From positions 1,240,001 to 1,304,000 of the forward strand of contig NZ_QRDQ01000007.1 of assembly GCF_003385895.1 (NCBI RefSeq): a stretch of DNA of 64,000 nt, written 5' to 3'. The stretch's first letter is position 1. The number at the start of each line of letters is the position of its first letter. Made by a program: the position numbers and the translations under genes. The stretch is from Flavobacterium cutihirudinis (GTDB lineage Bacteria > Bacteroidota > Bacteroidia > Flavobacteriales > Flavobacteriaceae). Under the pieces are notes generated by a model that saw nothing but the letters and a program-made list of their open reading frames with translations, was not told the DNA's origin and did no database searches. Positions 60,084 through 64,000 of this stretch are shown piece by piece.

Positions 60084-60109
60084 AAAGTCCCACATTGCTG
60101 TGGGACTTT
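60084..60109 (-). terminator. Terminator of rpsA
   Basis: AAAGTCCCACA at 60084-60094 and TGTGGGACTTT at 60099-60109, perfect 11-bp stem with a TTGC loop; read leftward it is followed by T6. Confidence 0.92.
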
Positions 60110-60131
60110 CTATTTATAAAAAAGCTAAGAA

Positions 60132-61907
60132 TTATTTTTTCTCAGTTTTTTCCATTTTAGCTTTTAAAGCAGCTAATACATCATTGTTGTCACCTAAAGT
60201 CGCAGCTGGTGCGTTTGTAGATGCAGATGTAGTAGTTTCAGCAGCAGCTTTCACGTTTTTCTCTTCTTCTTCACGGAAGATAGCAGTGTGAGAAGCAACT
60301 ACTCTTTTGAATTCTTTGTTGAATTCAATTACTTTGAAATCAGCAGTATCACCTTTTTTCAATTTCTTTCCGTCTTCTTTTTCAAGGTGACGAGTAGGAA
60401 TGAAAGCAACGATATCATCTCCGAATTCTACAGTAGCTCCTTTGTCAACGATTTCAGAAATTTCACCATTGTGGATAGTTCCTACAGCGAAAGAATCTTC
60501 GTATTGATCCCAAGGATTAGCAGTAGTTTGTTTGTGACCTAAAGATAATTTACGTCCTTCAACATCTAATTCTAATACTACAACATCAAGTTTTTCACCA
60601 ACATTTACAAATTCAGATGGGTGTTTGATTTTCTTAGTCCAAGAAAGGTCAGAAATGTAGATTAATCCATCAATTCCTTCTTCTAATTCTACGAAAATAC
60701 CAAAGTTTGTAAAGTTTCTAACGATACCTGTATGTTTAGAACCTACTGGGTATTTAGAAGTAATGTCAGTCCATGGATCTTGAGTCAATTGTTTGATACC
60801 TAATGACATCTTACGATCATCTCTGTCAAGAGTTAAGATAACTGCTTCAACAACATCTCCAACTTTCACGAAGTCCTGAGCAGAACGTAAGTGAGTTGAC
60901 CATGACATTTCAGAAACGTGGATTAAACCTTCAACACCTTCAGCAACTTCGATAAATGCACCGTAATCAGCGATTACAACTACTTTACCTTTTACTTTAT
61001 CACCAATAGTTAAATTAGCATCTAAAGCATCCCATGGGTGAGCGTTTAATTGTTTCAATCCTAATTGAATTCTTGTTTTCTCATCATCGAAATCAAGGAT
61101 TACAACGTTTAATTTTTGGTCTAATTCAAGAACTTCACTTGGGTGGTTGATTCTGCTCCAAGAAAGGTCAGTAATGTGAATTAATCCGTCAACACCACCT
61201 AAGTCAATGAACACACCATAAGAAGTAATGTTTTTAACAACACCTTCTAATACTTGTCCTTTTTGTAATTGACCGATGATTTCTTTTTTCTGTACTTCAA
61301 TATCAGCCTCGATAAGCGCTTTATGAGATACAACAACGTTTTTGAATTCGTGGTTAATTTTTACCACTTTGAATTCCATCATTTTGTTTACATATACATC
61401 GTAGTCTCTAATTGGCTTAACGTCAATTTGAGATCCTGGTAAGAACGCCTCGATACCGAATACGTCAACGATCATACCTCCTTTAGTTCTACATTTAACA
61501 AAACCGTTAACGATTTCTCCAGTTTCATTAGCTGCAATAACTCTATCCCAAGATTTGATAGTACGTGCTTTTCTGTGAGATAATACTAATTGACCTGTTT
61601 TGTCCTCACGGATGTCGATTAATACTTCAACTTTGTCACCTACTTTTAAGTTTGGGTTGTAACGGAATTCATTTAAAGAAATAACACCTTCAGATTTAGC
61701 ATTGATATCAACGATAACGTCTCTATCTGTAATTCTAACAACAACTCCTTCAACTACTTCTTCTTGATCTGTAGCGATGAAAGTTTTAGATACTAGTTCT
61801 TCAAACTCTTGTAAGTTTTTCTCATCTACTGCATCAATTCCTTCTTGGAAGTTATGCCAGTTAAAATTTGCTAAAAACTCTTCTTGTGATTTTAATTGTT
61901 CAGACAT
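60132..61907 (-). CDS. rpsA: 30S ribosomal protein S1
   Basis: 591 residues with six S1 RNA-binding repeats (for example GDKVEVLIDIREDKTGQLVL; LEGVVKNITSYGVFIDLGGV; VKGKVVVIADYGAFIEVAEG; HTGIVRNFTNFGIFVELEEG). The N-terminal 40 residues (SQEEFLANFNWHNFQEG) anchor on the 30S subunit; the tail is Ala/Thr/Ser-rich and ends KMEKTEKK. Binds mRNA to the ribosome. Bacteroidota lack good Shine-Dalgarno use, so S1 is likely important here. Confidence 0.98.
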   Translation of the reverse strand: MSEQLKSQEEFLANFNWHNFQEGIDAVDEKNLQEFEELVSKTFIATDQEEVVEGVVVRITDRDVIVDINAKSEGVISLNEFRYNPNLKVGDKVEVLIDIREDKTGQLVLSHRKARTIKSWDRVIAANETGEIVNGFVKCRTKGGMIVDVFGIEAFLPGSQIDVKPIRDYDVYVNKMMEFKVVKINHEFKNVVVSHKALIEADIEVQKKEIIGQLQKGQVLEGVVKNITSYGVFIDLGGVDGLIHITDLSWSRINHPSEVLELDQKLNVVILDFDDEKTRIQLGLKQLNAHPWDALDANLTIGDKVKGKVVVIADYGAFIEVAEGVEGLIHVSEMSWSTHLRSAQDFVKVGDVVEAVILTLDRDDRKMSLGIKQLTQDPWTDITSKYPVGSKHTGIVRNFTNFGIFVELEEGIDGLIYISDLSWTKKIKHPSEFVNVGEKLDVVVLELDVEGRKLSLGHKQTTANPWDQYEDSFAVGTIHNGEISEIVDKGATVEFGDDIVAFIPTRHLEKEDGKKLKKGDTADFKVIEFNKEFKRVVASHTAIFREEEEKNVKAAAETTTSASTNAPAATLGDNNDVLAALKAKMEKTEKK

Positions 61908-62305
61908 GCTGATAAAAAATTTGTATTCTGTTTTTCTCGAGTTTCTTCATGCGATAGAAAATACAGAAGTTGTTTTACATAAATGGTTGATACCTAAAGG
62001 AAACTCTTCTCCGCCAAAAGGTTTGCAAAATTACTACAAATATTTCGACTTACAAAATAAATTCGAGTTGATTATCAGTGAATTGTTTAGAAGCAGAAGT
62101 TTTTAGGTTTTTCGAGACGTGAAGTCCCGCTATCCGTTGCAATCTTTTATGCCTCCCGATAGCTATCGGGACCGGCATAAAAGGATTTTCACTTCTATCG
62201 GGGCTAGGTTAGAAATTTCGTTTTCATAAGATTCATGCCAAGCAAAACCCGACAGGTTTACTATGTGTAACTATCTTTGTCATAGTTTTGAACTTTGACA
62301 AAGGT
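61908..62305. other. Gene-free region upstream of rpsA
   Basis: 398 bases between two minus-strand genes. The rpsA promoter is expected at the left side. The centre carries the nested palindrome at 62145-62182. Further right, AACCCGACAGGTTT at about 62247-62260 resembles one end of the hairpin at 63607-63657. No reading frame worth reporting. Confidence 0.5.
62145..62182. repeat. Nested palindromic element
   Basis: TTTTATGCC (62145-62153) and GGCATAAAA (62174-62182) flank the perfect 16-base palindrome CCCGATAGCTATCGGG (62155-62170). GC-rich in an AT-rich background; the adjoining ATCGGGGC at about 62198-62205 repeats part of the core. In style it resembles dispersed repeats in flavobacterial genomes. 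Confidence 0.85.
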
Positions 62306-63547
62306 TTATTTCAGATCTAACTCAAATAATTTTGGATTTTCAAATTTATTTTCGTCAAGCTGAAAATTTTTATCATAAAACTTCCATGGAGAATTAGCAA
62401 AATAATATAATTTATCTCCAACTAAAGTAGCTAGCGCTGGCTCATTCAATTCTTCTCTATTATTTTCTAAAACTTTAAAATCAATTATTTTAGCTTGTGC
62501 TTCATTCAAATTAAATTGCATAAGTCGAATAGGCACTACTCCATTTTCAATAGCTATTAAAGAATTATTATAGAAAAGCAATCCATCGATTCCTTTTTTA
62601 GAAACTTCTTTCGGGAATTCGAGCCAAAAATCTTTTTTGTTTTTCAAATCAATCACAAATATTCCTTTCAAATAATCGGCAACAAATAGTTTTGATTCAC
62701 TCGCATTAAATGTAATTCCTTGCAGATTAAAAGCTTCTGTCCGTAAATCTTTCCAAAGAATCAGATTATCTTTTTCAATTTTATAAAGAATCGGTTCAAC
62801 ACTGTCCGAAATATAAATTTCATTATTCTTTGCTACGATAAGATCTCCAAAAACATGGTTTCCTTCAATTGTATATCGTTTTACTAATTTTTTAGTCGCA
62901 ATTTCAATCTTCAAAATCTCACTTTTCCCATCTGTTTCTTTGGCAAAATTTTTCATTTCAGGAATAGCAGAGCAAGCAACCCAAAGATATTTCTCGTTGT
63001 GATCTGTTTTTAAAGCAAATACAGCATAAGAACAATCTGCAAACCAATCTGAGCATTTTCCGAAAGCATCAAACGAAACGATTTTTTTATTCCGAATACT
63101 CGATGATAGCCAAAGTTTTTCTTTCTCCAAATAAAGCAATCCTTCAGGATGCAAATCTTTCTCAGAAAGCTGTAGTTTCTCCACCGAATTTTTAATGGTT
63201 TTAGATTGAAGATTTTTCAATTCGACTAAATCTTTAAAACCTTTATCATTTTTAATAGAGATAAAATCAGCATCGTCTTCAAAAGCAATTGTATTATTTG
63301 CCAAAACCATCTTTTTTAAAACAGACAAAGCTTCTTCTTTACTGCCATTCAAAGCATAAGCCGATGCTAAATTATATGTAAAAGCAGGATGTGCCGGACG
63401 AATACTATCTAATTGTCTTGCCAATTTTAAAAACAAAACATAATCCTTGCTTTTATATGCTTCAATACTTTGATCATACAGAACTTTAGTTTGAGCAAAT
63501 CCGGAAATTCCAATCAAAAGCAAAACAAATAGTTTAAGTTTCGGCAT
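62306..63547 (-). CDS. Secreted TPR plus beta-propeller (SMP-30-like) protein
   Basis: 413 residues with a signal peptide (LKLFVLLLIGISGFAQ). Helical TPR-like part at about 20-105 (SIEAYKSKDYVLFLKLARQL; FTYNLASAYALNGSKEEALS), then a six-bladed propeller (about 125-410) with blades such as KLWLSSSIRNKKIVSFDAFG, GDLIVAKNNEIYISDSVEP and NASESKLFVADYLKGIFVI. The propeller part resembles SMP-30/gluconolactonase-like proteins but I cannot assign metal ligands. Function unknown. Confidence 0.85.
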   Translation of the reverse strand: MPKLKLFVLLLIGISGFAQTKVLYDQSIEAYKSKDYVLFLKLARQLDSIRPAHPAFTYNLASAYALNGSKEEALSVLKKMVLANNTIAFEDDADFISIKNDKGFKDLVELKNLQSKTIKNSVEKLQLSEKDLHPEGLLYLEKEKLWLSSSIRNKKIVSFDAFGKCSDWFADCSYAVFALKTDHNEKYLWVACSAIPEMKNFAKETDGKSEILKIEIATKKLVKRYTIEGNHVFGDLIVAKNNEIYISDSVEPILYKIEKDNLILWKDLRTEAFNLQGITFNASESKLFVADYLKGIFVIDLKNKKDFWLEFPKEVSKKGIDGLLFYNNSLIAIENGVVPIRLMQFNLNEAQAKIIDFKVLENNREELNEPALATLVGDKLYYFANSPWKFYDKNFQLDENKFENPKLFELDLK

Positions 63548-63606
63548 AGTTAAAGCATTAAAAAGAATTATTAAAGTTATTATTTTTATTTCAATACATC
63601 ATGTTA

Positions 63607-63657
63607 TTACACAAGAAACCCGACAGGTTTTAAAAAACTGTCGGGTTTCTTGTGTAA
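63607..63657. repeat. Perfect 20-bp inverted repeat
   Basis: TTACACAAGAAACCCGACAG (63607-63626) and its exact reverse complement (63638-63657) with an 11-base A/T loop. No long T run, so it may be a dispersed repeat used as a transcript end after the permease gene. The ACCCGACAGGTTT core also occurs near 62250. Confidence 0.85.
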
Positions 63658-63690
63658 TTATCTTTATAACTAAAATCTAAAGTTAGAATC

Positions 63691-64000
63691 TTAATGACTC
63701 AAATTCTCAATTTCCTTCGGATCATGTTTATGCTTAAATAAAACAGCAAACGCAATTGCAATAACCAAAGCATAAGCTGCAAACGAAAGCCAGATTGTAT
63801 GCCAATCTTTCATCAAAATTGGATTCGCAAAAATTCCATCTGTAGAAACTGAATTTCCTTGGCTTTTTACAAATTCTAACATTTTAGAATTTGTTGTGTC
63901 CGTTTGTAAAAAACCCGCTAATTCTGTTGTATTGGCAAATGATTTTGTAAAGAAACGATCGATTGCCCAACCTGAAGTCAAACTTCCTAAAACTGCTCCC
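63691..64000 (-). CDS. C-terminal end of MFS nucleoside permease (NupG-like), partial
   Basis: About 103 residues, open at the right window edge. Reading from 63999: GAVLGSLTSGWAIDRFFTK, an amphipathic loop, then DWHTIWLSFAAYALVIAIAF and FAVLFKHKHDPKEIENLSH, the final helix and tail of nucleoside:H+ symporters of the NupG type. The internal TTG at 63981 is not a start. Imports nucleosides across the inner membrane. Confidence 0.8.
   Translation of the reverse strand, partial: GAVLGSLTSGWAIDRFFTKSFANTTELAGFLQTDTTNSKMLEFVKSQGNSVSTDGIFANPILMKDWHTIWLSFAAYALVIAIAFAVLFKHKHDPKEIENLSH

Overview
The window looks like chromosomal DNA of a Flavobacterium-type member of the Bacteroidota. The evidence is the low GC content, promoter elements of the Bacteroidota form TTG-N19-23-TAnnTTTG, a SusC receptor with its FecR/ECF sigma partners, an LpxC-FabZ fusion, the type IX secretion regulator PorX, a ResB-CcsA fusion and many YxxFAQ/SxFAQ-type signal peptides. 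I see no rRNA, tRNA, CRISPR array, insertion sequence or prophage. Most of it is core genome with small accessory patches.

Layout. 1-4174 (minus): ECF sigma, FecR anti-sigma and a SusC/RagA receptor with an N-terminal STN signalling domain, cut by the window edge. 4481-12638 (minus): a GIY-YIG-like orphan, sucD, an NTF2-like protein and the lipid A block lpxD, lpxC-fabZ, lpxA, efp and a second LpxD-like acyltransferase, with an HD phosphohydrolase upstream. 12852-16681 (plus): porX (broken by a one-base frameshift), tsaE, alanine dehydrogenase and a small membrane protein. 16851-25103: ung, a MutS2 lacking Smr, a peptidase, a glutathione peroxidase, a second ECF sigma with an RskA-like anti-sigma, DoxX and DUF3667. 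25191-28421 (minus): the cytochrome c assembly fusion. 28726-39625 (plus): a GH28 pectinase, a DUF2520/kdsC/UbiA/Maf/MscS run, an AI-2E transporter, an outer-membrane barrel, a His-rich secreted protein and a propeller lipoprotein. 39839-46386 (plus): a PIG-L deacetylase, a 35-residue membrane peptide, a sodium:solute symporter, a serine hydrolase and a 4HB sensor-like protein. 46518-50263 (minus): DUF2911, HAD, TcdA, TatD and DUF1684. 50362-58624 (plus): an MFS transporter, two tandem BlaI-BlaR1 modules, a serine hydrolase with a glycogen-binding-like tail, a microprotein and an EamA permease. 58710-64000: fasciclin, an ExbD-like protein, ribosomal protein S1, a propeller protein and the end of a nucleoside permease.

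What stands out. (1) Many intergenic gaps carry short arrays of exact 7- or 8-base period whose word differs from locus to locus; several are followed by an array of the reverse-complement type, giving long hairpins. I cannot explain these by any annotated feature. (2) Two regulators, porX and the first blaR1, are each split by a single-base indel, the second in an A9 run. (3) The BlaI-BlaR1 module is duplicated, and its only visible operator is three TAGTT sites at exactly 20-bp spacing, two of them completed to palindromes. (4) An orphan ExbD lacks the channel aspartate. No wholly new multi-gene system is certain here; the iterated-word elements and the double BlaIR module are the best candidates.
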